Assembly (NCBI GenBank): GCA_900708905.1
Contig: CAADRB010000008.1
Coordinates: 4,369,956-4,433,955, forward strand
Direction of reading: 5' to 3'
DNA: 64,000 nt
Source: Hymenolepis diminuta
Lineage: Eukaryota; Platyhelminthes; Cestoda; Cyclophyllidea; Hymenolepididae
Position numbers and translations under genes: made by a program
The notes under the pieces: model-generated
Database searches by the model: none
Seen by the model: the letters and a program-made list of their open reading frames with translations, nothing else
What the model was told of the DNA's origin: nothing
Shown here: positions 49,101 to 60,906 of the stretch, piece by piece
Numbering within the stretch: the stretch's first letter is position 1
Layout: the number at the start of each line of letters is the position of its first letter

Positions 49101-52100
49101 AATTCCGTTTGACCATCTTTCCATCCTTTCATTCGTCATTTTAGATTGTACAAGATTTAGGTACTTTTTCCATGATCAGAAGTTTTATATTTAGCTTTAC
49201 TTTGATTAGTAGCAGTAAGTATGCCTAATTACATCATAGTTCATAAAATGCAAAATTGGGAATGTATGAAATAAACGTTTATCAAAAATATTTTTTTATC
49301 AACACTAATTTAAATCCCATTGATGATAAATCACGTTTAAGTTTTAACTCTTGCTTAAACTATTTCCAATAGTGTCAGTTGGAGAACATTGATTGGCGAA
49401 TTTGCACTCGACAACTCAGATTTTGCCTGTAAATTCCAGCACGCGGCGATTCCAAGACTGGTGGTGCAGATCCCCAATTCCCCTCCACCTCCCCATATTC
49501 CTGTGCCTTTTTCTTCGTCCCGCTTTTTGTCAGCGTTCTCTCGCTTTCTCACTTTCTCTAGCTAACTTAATTCTTAGTTAGCGCCGTTCAGTAAATTCTG
49601 CTTTACCTTCGACTCTATTTCCTGAATCTCTGGGAAAGTGATTGTCTGTTTTTAACTGATAAATGTTAACTTTAGCTTCAAAAATGGTCCTCTGAAGGAA
49701 CTCATTTTCCAACACTTATTTCGAAAAAAGAGATTTAACCTCAAAGCCCCCTTTAAGAGAAATTTTCATTCTGCTCTCCATTTCTTAGCCGGTTTTAAAC
49801 AGAACTGCATGGATATGCACCAAAAGAGTTCGAATCCTTAAACTCTTAACTCGAAAATGCGGGCATTCAAGAATTGAAAGTGTAGCAGCACCGAACGACT
49901 CGAAGAGAGGACGTCTTAGATCATTTCTTAACATCCTGCGATGAGATTTAATTGTTTGAATAGACAAAAAATTGCCGCGTCTTAAAGAAGAGTTTATTAC
50001 TTTGTGGCTAATATCAAAATATCATATAAAATATTGATTGTGATGCTCTAAAATAAAAGGCGTAAAGCGAAAAATCGAAGACCATTTTTTGCAGACACAA
50101 AACAAACGAAGGAATACCACCAGTATGCTTTTATGTACATCTAATGAACGTCAAAACCAATCGTGATTATTGAAAGTCGTTAAGATGGTGGTAACAAAGT
50201 GCAATTGGGTCATCGAAGAGGCTCAAAACTGCTTGATGGAAAATGCTAACCTCCAACGGCTTGGAAAGTCATTTATAAGCCTTAATTAATCTTAACGATA
50301 ATTATAAAGTAAAACTTAAAGAAGACTAAAATTAATTAATAGAGGGACATGTGATATCTGAGAATTATAAATGGCAATGTTTTTGACTTTGAAAATGATA
50401 TTTCGTGAATGACTTCACGAATGAATTTCAGCTGCAATTTCCTGGTTTATATTCAGATTAGAACGTACCTATCATAATTGATTGTTGTTCACTGATATTT
50501 CTTTCATTTTCTGCAATGGCAGAATCAAGAACATCATCCTCTTGAGCCACGGAGTTCGGCAGCAAACTTTCAAGTTGGTCTGCTATGTTGCTAGAATAGA
50601 AGCTCTCCAAGGAATTGGCTCTAAATAACAATTTTAAAAATTGCTGATAGTATTGAATACATTTATCGAGACAAAAAATGACAATGAATTTTTTTAATGA
50701 AAGTTTCAATAACACAAATAAACGTTTTATGATAGATCGTAGAAGGAAAAGTTTAATATCTTGAGGCAGAATTAAGAGCAAAATTAATAATTTATCTTCA
50801 AAATTTAGGATGGTCAAAGTGAATAAAGGTTAATCCAAATTCTTAAATAAAAGAAACACTGTGAGGATTTGAATTTTTTGGCTTTTAGAAAATATCATGA
50901 TTTTTAAATTTATATTTTTATTCACTGGATCATTACAGGTAATACTGTTAGTCTTTTTGGTTATCATATCGAGGTATGCGACTTATTATCTGAAATTTTG
51001 AGCAATATCATCAAATTAATTTTTAGGAATTTTCATAAAATGGGGAGGTTTTAGAAAGAAATGAAAAGCGGAGACATCTTAATATGCCTTGACATTAATT
51101 CATATAAAATATAAAATTTTTCAGAGGGAAGAAGCCTCATGCCAGGGATTGCTTAATAGTATAAGTACGATGTAATAAAATATAGAACTAAATTCTAAGC
51201 TTATATTTTTGAAGTATCTACTCAGGCTTGTGAAATATGCGAAAAAATGATAGGTGACATTTTATTCACAGGACTATCTGAAGTAGCTATGTTAATTTTA
51301 CACTATCATATGAGATTGCTACCATCAACATTCCGTTTTGTCATGTGTTTATAATGAAGGTCGGTTTTCTGCACACTTTATTATAAGAACCTAAAAAATT
51401 GTTACTTTACAACGCTTTCAAACTAGTTGCCTAATTGCGATACCGTCTCCTTTAATAAAACGAGACGTTGTGACATATTAAACTTTTACTTCTTTAATTT
51501 TTATTCACATTGGAAATAAAGAGCGTAAGAGATAGATTTTTTTTCAAAAAATTCGTCTTAAGTGAATTTTAGTGACATCTACTATGATTAAAAGTCTTTA
51601 CCAATCTCACCTTCCTGCTCATGACCTTATTTAGACACAAATAAATCGAATCGACTTGAGCAACCATTCAGTTAATTCGTTTAATGAAAAAATCTAAATA
51701 TCTCGTTCATGAAATCACGGAGAAACTCATAGCTCAAATTATGAAAAATGATTTTCAATACAAATAGATATTTATCATCTCATTAAATTGATTTGATAAG
51801 CAATGAATAAATGTATATTGATTATCATTCCACGCTATGCTTTAATAATAAACTGATTTTTTTTAATAGGGTTTATATACATTAAACTATTTGGACATAC
51901 ATACATATGAATACATAACTTCTTAATTTGGGAAAGTACAGAGAGATTTAGTCAATGGAATTCGAGATTTTCACTTTTACTTGTGATACATTCTCAAATG
52001 GCCCTTTGAAGTTCTTCGTATTGAATTCAATGTCAACATTGTAGATTGGCATTCTGATATATGGCGTTTAAGCATACCTTACCTTTTATAAAGTTTAATA

Positions 52101-55100
52101 TTGCTATAACCAACAGATGTTTATCAAAAGCTGGCACCTAGAAATGATTAAATAGCGTTAAGATCTCCAATATAGTGTCCAAAGACGGTTCCTCTGTGCG
52201 CTTGTGTGTTTGTACATAGAAACTTACACAGGTGTCGATCATTCCGTCGAGACATGACCGACGTCTACCGAAGAAATGTTTTCTGTGTAAACCTAATTTA
52301 CTTAATAAATAAATTGGGGTGGCTTTCCTGTCACCTCCGAACTGATCTGGCCACGTGAATGACTTGACTTATTCCATCTATTCGATCGATAAGGCCCCGA
52401 CTGACCTAACGTTATTACAGATTGGATACTTAGAGTCCGCGTTGATTGTAACACTTGTGGTCATATAGTTTAAAGATACCCACGTCATTTCAACAGTGTC
52501 AATTCATAAAGACACCCGTATAAACACAAAGCATGTTAAAAAGTCTTCCATCCGAAACAAATGAGAAATAGATTCGTAAATAGATTAATATATATTTTTA
52601 TTAAAAATACACCCATGAATATAAGTGTCGCAAACTCTTTCAAGGGCCTAGATATTCTAGACCTGTAGTTCCTACGCCCGTTGTTTCATAGGTCTTCCCA
52701 ATACGCAATGCGCGAAATCGGTCAACCGCCTTATCTTACCTCATCTCGCTTGTTCTTCACAATCCAGATTATCCTCCGTCAGCGCAGACGCCTCTCTCTT
52801 TCCACCTAATTCCTCTTTCTACTCCTTCCTCCTTTTCACTTTCTTTCATTCGCAATTGTTCGACACACATTTTTTCAGCCTAGTTCTTGGTCTTTTCACT
52901 TGCTAAAGGCGGTTGTTTCCAGTTACCCCTAAGAAGATCATTAGCTCAATAAGGGAACATCATGTCTAGCTTGGTCAAGCTCCGGAAGTGGTTTAACGGC
53001 GTATTATAATTGCTTCATTAGTTAGCATGCCGTCTCCTGGACGCAAACTGTTTTACGGTCTACAGGCCAGTTTCAGACGATAGAGAAAAGAGAACACATA
53101 ATTCAGTTGAGCACAAAACGAACTTTGACCATGATCTTGAAATATATAAAAGGACCAATAATATAAATACCAGGGAAATATAGCAGACATAAAAAAATAG
53201 GTTATTTTTACAAGGGGAAATAGTTAATAAAGTATTTTCCACTCATTAAAATAATATTCCTGATTTCAAAACCATCACTTTATTGGAGAACACGCCTTCC
53301 CGAGAATAAACCCAAATGTGTTTACTATAAACCACCGACTTTACCATTTCCCTATGAAATTCCAACGAAAAAGCCGATGATTTGTTCCAAACCGCTAACA
53401 TTAAGCTTCTCCTCAACCTCAATTTGGACGCAAAACGGAAAGTTCTTCCGGATCTTACGATTGACAATATGCCTAACCCCATACCTGTAGCCTATTTTCT
53501 TCGTGAATTCTCTCCTCATCTTCATTCTGCACCATTTATTCAACCACATTGAACCCATCCTCGCTGAATAGGGCCTTAAGCACCATGTGCTCTACTGCAT
53601 CCGTGCCCTTCTAGTGCAGAGTCGCTCCGCATACATACTAGAGGGAAACGAAAGTCTCACATACCCAAGTCGGTTACCGATCAACACTCAGACGCCTTAG
53701 TAGGAGGATTTCCACTTCATCACAATCACATTATGATGACTTGAATGACTTTCAATGTCTACGATAAAGAATGCATGAGCAATAAGCGGCCACAACTCTC
53801 CCAAAAACCTACTATGCCTAAAATCAAATTCCTTCGTCATCACTGACACCTACAGATCCCAGGAGTGGGACCATGCAATACCTGCGCACCCTGACTCATA
53901 GATCTGCTCAGTCTATGTAATGCGCGCATACAGGCTCGTACCTCTTCTCTGTCAAAGAACGAAAAATGAGAAATCGGTCAGTCGTCTTCGTGTACCTCAT
54001 TTCGCCTGTTCTTCACAATCTGGATAGCCCTAGATCAGTACTGACGCAGTTTCATTTTTCTTGGATCCTCCACACTCTTCTTCCTCCTTCCTCCTCTCCT
54101 TCATTTCCAATCGTCACCACTAATTCGTTTTCAATTGTCCGATATACATTTGTTCAACCCAAATCATAATCTTTTCACTCCTTAAAGACTGCTGTTTCCT
54201 GCTAGCCTTTGGGAAGATAATTAGTTCAAAGAGGGAATTTGCAGCCTAAATTGCCAGAACTCTCAAGGTAGCTTTACTCAGTATTAGAGCTAGTTCAGGC
54301 TCTGAATGATATTGACTGACTTTAAATTTATCAGCAAAACACAATCTCAAAAGCTGAGTGACTAGAAGAAGGCGCAGATAAATGATTAATTTGCACATTC
54401 TTCACTTTAGTTATATGTAAGAAGTTCTATAAACTATTCTTTTGAGAGGAAGCCACATATGTATTTCAATTAAATAGATATAACTTAAAATTTGACGACA
54501 TTTAAATCAAAATGAATTATCTATGCGATTGAATTATTGGTATAATATTATTCGCAAAGACTAAACGTCGAGGGTTTACCATTAACGCCTCGAAAAATAG
54601 TTGAATAAAATTAAAAAAGTAATGGCAAAAGGCTAGGAGGTTATTAATCGATTGATCGAAATTATTGGAAGCTGATCAATAAAACAAATAAAAAAACTCC
54701 ACTCAACTCCCACGTCTATTTATTAATAGATCTGACATTCTCGTCTTTAGATTCGACTTCTTTTGCGACCTTTAATTGTGATGCTTAATGAAAGTCACAC
54801 ATATATAAGAATTTTTTAGATATACCTACTTTTTCTTCTTCATTTGTATTAGGAAGAATAATAAAAACCTACATCCGCAAGAAATATTTAGTAAGGCGGC
54901 TGGACTGTTATATAATCGGTTATTTATATTGATTACGATACTCAAATAGGCTATAAACACTCTCACTTTAATGGCTAACTAGGAAATCTTTACAACTAGA
55001 GGGACGTATTCTGTGAAATGAATGGCTATCAGCTCCGGTTAAGACCGGCTAAAAGGAGAGGTATGGCAAATGTGAGTTTCTTAAGCAGAGAATCCAGAAA

Positions 55101-58100
55101 GTTAAGATAGGAGTTTGACAATGAATAGAATAGTCAATTACACAAGTTAAAACTTAGTGCTTTTCAACAAGGGCGGCTGTTAGAATGAAAAGCAGCCTAG
55201 AATATCTTTCTTCCAACTAAAAGCAAGTGTTTTGCATCACGTTCATCACGGAGATTGGTGTGCTCACTTTGCATTACCTCTAAAAAAAATCTTCAGACAT
55301 ATAAAATTCTTTTATATATCGATAAGATTATTATATATAACTGGAAAAGTATTGATAGGACGCCGACAGCCAAGGTTCATAGTTGCATAGTTGTTTTTTA
55401 TCGGGGTAATAAATTTCCAAAGCCTGTCTTTCAGTCCCCATCACCCTTATTAATATGCATCCCAGTCCTGACAACTTGACAGTTATTGGTGCCATAAACT
55501 GTCATCAGTTCGGGGGTGTTTTGATCTTCAATCTTTAATAGCAGTGAAGACAGGTTTTATTCCTATATAAAGCCTTTGGCTAATAAAATGCCTTGGATTA
55601 ACTCCAACTATTAGCCTAGCGATATCTAGTGGACAGATAGGAAGTGGCGTCATAAAGTGGGCGTCTTAGAGTTATCAACAAAAGTACAGATTCATGCTGA
55701 AAATTGTAAGCTTCCTTACCTCATATACGAATATGTGAAGAATATGAAGTGCATTCGTTAAATGACTTCTTGAGTATGAAGTAAAGATGTGTTTCTAATG
55801 CTTAAAACGTGCAGAAAAAATCAATTTATAAGGAAACTGATATCAAATAAAAATAAGAAAGATAAACTTACAAGTTTCTAACTACTGAAGGAAACACCAG
55901 CAATTCTTTGTTTCTCTTCATTTGACATCGCCAATTTTCGACAAAATCTCTGAGAATTGCATTTCTTTGGAGGCTGTTTTCGAAACTATTCAACCGATTA
56001 TGGTATTCTTCTAGGAGGTTGGTCCTCTCATTTCGCATTTTTTCATTGGCTCGTTCAATTTCTTCCAATGCTTTGGTAAGAGATTGTACTCGTTGTTCCA
56101 CCAGTTCATTTGCTAACACAAGTCTGAAAAAAATAAGAACAACAGGTAATTATATGATAGGTATGCTTGTTCTATAGTAATGAAAAGTTGTATGAGTAGT
56201 TTTTTGTTTGAGGGGACGAAATTACGGCTTCAAATTGTGCAATTTGAAGTAACTTCTTAAATCCCACTTAAAAGGCTCAAATATGAGATCACATTTTGTG
56301 TGAGAATTTATTTACATACTTATACAAAGCAACCCCACCACTGATGACAAGTTCACCAAAATAGTGTTATCTAGTGCAAAAATAGAAGCAACGTACCTTC
56401 AAGATGATTTATAAATCTACCAAAAATTATTCAGTAAGCAAAAATAGCAAATGATGGAGGTTTAAAAGTAAGTCGAATCAATGACAGTCTTATTCATTCT
56501 TATATCAAAATGTTACGCACCTGCTTATCTTTTGTCAAAAAGATATTGTGACTGACTATGGAATATTTTGTAGGTAAGGGAAGCTAATATTAGAAAGTTA
56601 TAATATCTAAAAGATGTATGAAAGACGGAACTTGGCACTAAGCGTAAAGAGTAGAAAGGATGAGAGAGGGAGTAGTCAAATTGTCTTGTGGCCACAATCT
56701 TCCCTCTTCAAGAGAAATGATAATGAGTATATCTTTTGATCTAGCCATTGACTAATGTCTTTTACGTTTGGTTTGCCATCAGTGCATGCTCTGCTTCCAT
56801 TTTATCTGTGCGCTGGAGTGCGCGCTCCTATTTGGACTAGTGAGGCAGCAACGTGATTATGGTGCGTATTATTCCTAGACGAAACAAGTGCTCTGAGACC
56901 TTCAATTAAGTTTCCGTATAGATGGTTCTGATAAAGTGATGCCAACACTAAAAAGATAATATAACTATCAGATTTTTATCTCTCTCATCAAATTACTTAG
57001 AGTCAAAATCTGTCGATGCGCCTACATGATCTATCGAATCATATTCTTAAGTCCATAAAGTTTAGTATCATAACAAAGCACCTTATTTAAAATGAAACAA
57101 ATGCAGTGTTTGTTGAATAAAGGGGAGTTGAGATATCGCATAATCGATTTCCATTCTTGTTGTTCTTGAAAACGAAATAATACCAAATTATTAACTAAAG
57201 ATAACCATATTCACAGCGCACCGCATAGTGCATTTATTGAAACATCGCTTAAAATCTATAAAAATAAAAAATCTAAATATGGAGACTTCTAGATATAAAT
57301 TATTTGTACAGGTAAAACGGTTGCAAATTGGCTTATATTCAAATTATAATGAAGAAAACAACTTTATCGAATCTTAATGATGGTGTCTAAACTCATTTAA
57401 TGATAACCATTTAGTCAGTAAGTCTCTTTGTTTTCAAATACATTATTTGATTGACTGTAAAAACTGATCCAAGTAATGACCATAATGTAATATTAGCCAA
57501 ATAAAGTGATAGACTATTGATCTTTTGCACTTTTCCGCATGAAGATAAACACGTAACAAATTTCAATGACCTCTAGCCAGATCTGCTAATTTTACGTCAA
57601 GCATGCACAAACTGCTTTATCAGCTTTTGGAAAAAAAATGGAAATAGTAAGATAGTCCACCCTGGTTAATCAGCTGGTCAATATATTGAACAAGACTTCG
57701 CTTAGTAGTCCAGGGGTGGGGAAGAATTTGAAATAAATATTATGTTACTATTATATGCAAATTTAATCAAAGGATCAAATGATATCCTGAGTCTATTTTC
57801 AATATCTTTTCAGTACTATCCACTTTATCCCGTATCGGCTCTAGTGTTGTTAGAGTTCGCGTGCTTTTAAACGATAAAAAATACAAATTTTTGATCTTGT
57901 GATGCATTAATTTAATACAAGAGAAAGAGTTAGACCGATTTCTGTACTTTGATATGAATTTTTGAATTTGATTTAATAAACCACACAAAAAACTTGCTGT
58001 TCCGTTTGTTGGCTTTCGCGATAAATAGTCTCCTCTAGACGCTCAATATCGGCTCTGAGCTGATCATTAATCTGTCTAATTTCATTGTTTTGTTTGGAAA

Positions 58101-58510
58101 TATTCGCCTGACGTTCTGTGAATTCTGAAATTTAAATAAAGAAACTTATTGAGGGAAATGAGTTGTATTGGTGAAATTCAAACTGGACAATAGAAGATAA
58201 TGCTTATCTACTTAATTTAACTAAGTAGCAACAGGTATTATCAATTTACTCGAGTTTAAATGCAAATTGAAAAGCTATAATGGCAAATATATGACATATT
58301 GGATAAATAATTTAGCAATGAATTTAAAAAGCCTTTATCCTAATTTTAGCAAAACTTTTAACACTAGGTTCTTACGTTTTATTTTTTCCTGTTCTTCATA
58401 GATTCGGTTTGATATCCTATTAACAGTGAATGCTATAGGAAATGCAAATATTAGACTTCACTTACAAATTTCATGCACCAGTTCTTCTAGATGAGCCATT
58501 TTAGATTATT
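43158..58510 (-). CDS. Unknown coiled-coil protein, multi-exon
   Basis: Proposed coding exons on the minus strand: 58499-58462, 58416-58376, 58124-57994 (donor uncertain), 56123-55872, 50620-50469, 44247-44230 (18 nt) and 43219-43158. Phases agree everywhere except between the third and fourth exons, where at least one more exon or another donor is needed. The product starts MAHLEELVHEICK and is mostly heptad-rich coiled coil (ISNRIYEEQEKIKQF, INDQLRADIERLEETIY, VQSLTKALEEIERANEKM). Next come NWRCQMKRNKEL, an acidic segment (QEDDVLDSAIAENERN) and an Ala/Glu-rich C-terminus ending SVAQMY. I do not recognise the family; a cytoskeletal, ciliary or meiotic coiled-coil protein is possible. A strong 3' splice site lies 11 nt before the ATG. 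The first four exons are well supported. The three exons on the left rest mainly on splice sites, phase and poly(A) signals. The 5.25-kb intron 50621-55871 contains solo LTR copy 3 and a direct-repeat pair. Confidence 0.6.
45071..45410 (+). repeat. Dispersed repeat family R, copy 3
   Basis: This copy shares with copy 1 the start ctgtaaactgct, tttgccttctcaac, and the blocks around tactgtacaac and cagcatctttttgatcc. It lies in a large intron of the coiled-coil gene. A possible fourth, much weaker relative is near 47480-47560. Confidence 0.6.
46933..46960. repeat. Perfect 11-bp hairpin
   Basis: CAAACTAAAAG and its exact reverse complement are separated by a 6-nt loop (ttttca). It lies in an intron of the coiled-coil gene with no associated element seen. 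Confidence 0.85.
52102..52419 (+). repeat. Solo LTR, copy 3 (318 bp)
   Basis: It has the same TG...CA ends and internal order as copy 2 but is more diverged, with small deletions. The flanking 5-mers differ (AATAT on the left, GATTG on the right), so the target duplication has mutated or the copy arose by recombination between two insertions. It lies in the 5.25-kb intron of the coiled-coil gene. Confidence 0.75.
52680..52975 (+). repeat. Diverged direct repeat, left copy
   Basis: About 290 bp that aligns by eye (roughly three quarters identical) with 53965-54245. Shared phrases include gaaatcggtca, ttcttcacaatc and ggtcttttcact-like text, and both end near a gatcattagctcaa-like sequence. 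It is pyrimidine-rich in the middle. It could be one LTR of an old element or an unrelated dispersed repeat. Confidence 0.55.
53240..53560 (-). other. Possible degenerate coding sequence between direct repeats
   Basis: Two overlapping minus-strand frames (53246-53482 and 53352-53558) lie between the two direct repeats, in a locally less AT-rich patch. They read partly sensible protein (for example CVQIEVEEKLNVSGLEQIIG) but match no family I know. Frame changes suggest a decayed internal region of a mobile element rather than a host gene. Confidence 0.3.
53965..54245 (+). repeat. Diverged direct repeat, right copy
   Basis: The partner of 52680-52975, in the same orientation about 1.2 kb away. 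Neither copy shows clean TG...CA ends or a target duplication. Confidence 0.55.
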
Positions 58511-59625
58511 CTAGACAGCAAAAAATATTCAATAAATAAATATTGTTTAAGAAGGGATTAAATTCAAAGGATGTAATTTAACTGACGATTTCAAGAACAA
58601 AAAGAAGCATTTCTATAAGCAAAAATTAAAGTCACATGTCCTTCAATATTTCTTATAACTTTTAAATAAACTCTACTTATTACAAGAATGTATTGAATAC
58701 GCAGTAATTGTAAAGAGAATCAAATTATTGCCTTACAGTTGACTAACCCCATGAACAAACAAGTAAGCATTTATAAAAATAGGTTACATTTTGATTATCG
58801 TTTATCTAAATTTCATAAAGGTAATTATAAATGGACCTTTTTGCACCTGAAAAATTATCAATTTAAATGTTTCATACATTAACATATTCTGATATATACT
58901 AATAATAATATTATTTTTATATCCTAATTACATGATTTGAGTAATTCTCTGGAAAGACTTTGCAGTCATTGTCATTATTTGAATTTTAACCCTTTTAATG
59001 AATTTTTAGTATGTAAGTACGAAAAGTTCACATCTCTGAATTAAATTTTAAAATAATAACAATAAGCCTTTTAAACTTCACTTTGGTAATACATATATTT
59101 AGAAGTTTGAGATATTTTTATGATTTATCAATATGCACTGTACTACTCCGAACCAATAGATAACATAGGATAATTTCTATGCATCGATCTTTTACTCGCT
59201 TGAATTTATATTGTAAGGAGAAACTTGATTTCTCTGGAAGAAATAATTTATTTTCAATTACGATTTTTCTAATCTTTGACAGCAGATTGATAAATTACAA
59301 TAATTGTAATAAAGCAAATTATTTGTGGATAATGATTTGAAGTGTATTTAATCCCATAATATGTTGCAAGTTGGACATCGATACGTTTAGTTCAATATTG
59401 CTGGTGCCAAGTTGGTAAGTGCTTGTAAAATATGAAATGACGACGTTTGGAAATATTGACATTTATCTGAAGTGGTCTTAACAACTCTATTGTCATCAGG
59501 GCATCTGCGGCGCTGGCGAATCATTTAGTAGGAGCCTAGAGGATAGTAACTGTATAAATTTAATATCGTTCAATTTTATAATGATATTAGCCACATATGC
59601 AAAATATAAATTTTCATCAGAATGG

Positions 59626-59763
59626 TCGAAATGAGGTCAAGAACTGTCATGATCAGCTCTTTTTAACGGGATACCGTAACCGATTCTTAGATTCCCTAAG
59701 ACATTGCACTAGTTACAAATACGATCCAATAAGACCACAACGCAAAACAACCCAAAACACCTT
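59626..59763 (+). repeat. Inverted repeat, left arm
   Basis: Reverse-complement partner of 60184-60320. The most conserved core is the phrase cactagttac with flanking ccctaag and ccaaaacaac. The spacer is about 420 bp. A plus-strand open frame (59597-59830) covers this arm but is probably accidental. Confidence 0.7.
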
Positions 59764-60183
59764 ACCGAAACAAGACGCACGCTCTCTTATCGATAGGTTG
59801 ATTTACTTTATGCACCATTTACAACCGTGATGTAAATAAATTCGTTCATATAAAAAGGAAGTGAATTAGAAGGTGGAAAACAAAGAATCTTATATATGAG
59901 AATTGTTTTGAGAAAAATATTATTTTTATATGTAATAATTCTTCTCCGGATAACTTGATGATTATTTTGAATAGAACAAGTGTCAAAGATTCCACTGGGG
60001 TTTCCACCCATGAAGGTCTTTATGGGAACAAATAGTCAACATTTAGTTTAAAATATAAAAAGTTCAATACCTATATTGCATTTATATGTATATATGTTTA
60101 TGTTATATAAAAATACAACTAAAAGCTGGTTGCAAATAATACATAAAATAACTCGATACGAAAATGTGCGTCATGATTTGGCA

Positions 60184-60320
60184 TGGTTGTTTTGGGTTGT
60201 TTTGTACTGCGATGTTGTCGGGTTGTACTTATAACTAGTGCAATTTCTTAGGGAATTTAATAGTCGGTTATGGCATCCTACGGGGGAGAGAAGCTCGTAA
60301 CGGCATTGACATTAATTTCA
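60184..60320 (-). repeat. Inverted repeat, right arm
   Basis: Aligns by eye with the reverse complement of the left arm over about 137 bp. The best-conserved blocks are the gttgttttgggttgttttg block and the taactagtgcaat...cttagggaat block. It lies upstream (on the minus strand) of the coiled-coil gene start. Confidence 0.7.
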
Positions 60321-60747
60321 TATTGAAATGTGAGGTTATTAAAAAGGGCATCAATCGGAAATATTGATATGGCTTGACTTTTCAAGCATATTTCGAACAA
60401 AAAAGAGTTGTTGAGTAAGATTTTGTAATTTGCACAAGGGATTTTACAATGCTCTTACTGTTTTTTTGATTCTCTAAATTGCCAAGTAAGCCGTTTTACG
60501 AATATGCGCATAAATATCGAGAAATGAAAAGGGCAGATAATGATAAGCATACACTAGTGTCAGTACTTTGTCGATATTCCAGAAGTGGACCATCACCATC
60601 TAAAATGTTGAGCGAACGAAGTTGATTTCTATTAAACAGACATTTGCATCCTCAAAAATAATAATATGTTTAATTTTTGCGCTAAAATTATTGTGGTTAC
60701 TAACTTAAAAGAGGACATCGATTCTCAAAAAGCGTCAAACTGAATAG

Positions 60748-60906
60748 CTAGGTAGAAGAGATTTCGGGAGGAAAAAGGAAGACCCACTGACATGTTTCAG
60801 ATTCTCTGATCGGATGTTCCGGGCACTCAACTTCAAAATGATCAAAATCAACACCTGCAACGAAGACGCGATCATTATGGTAAACCTTACCCGGAGAAGG
60901 AAGCTT
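60748..60906 (-). CDS. Terminal exon of an unrecognised gene
   Basis: A 159-nt stretch with a 3' splice site (tgacag) at its start, open in phase 0 for 52 codons to a TAG. The product looks like genuine protein with alternating beta-strand-like segments (GKVYHNDRVFVAGVDFDHFE, CQWVFLFPPEISST). The rest of the gene must lie to the right. A candidate upstream exon is at 62256-62151, but it ends in phase 1, so at least one exon between is missing from this model. I do not recognise the family. An overlapping frame with an apparent 36-nt intron (60944-60735) is less protein-like and is considered a shadow. Confidence 0.45.
   Translation of the reverse strand, partial: KLPSPGKVYHNDRVFVAGVDFDHFEVECPEHPIRESETCQWVFLFPPEISST

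Noticed and set aside
57780..57870. Possible extra exon of the coiled-coil gene (reads TLTTLEPIRDKVDSTEKI)
   Set aside because: Protein-like, but lacks a GT donor in the needed phase.
59597..59830. 77-codon plus-strand open frame
   Set aside because: It covers an arm of the inverted repeat and has no homologous frame in the other arm.
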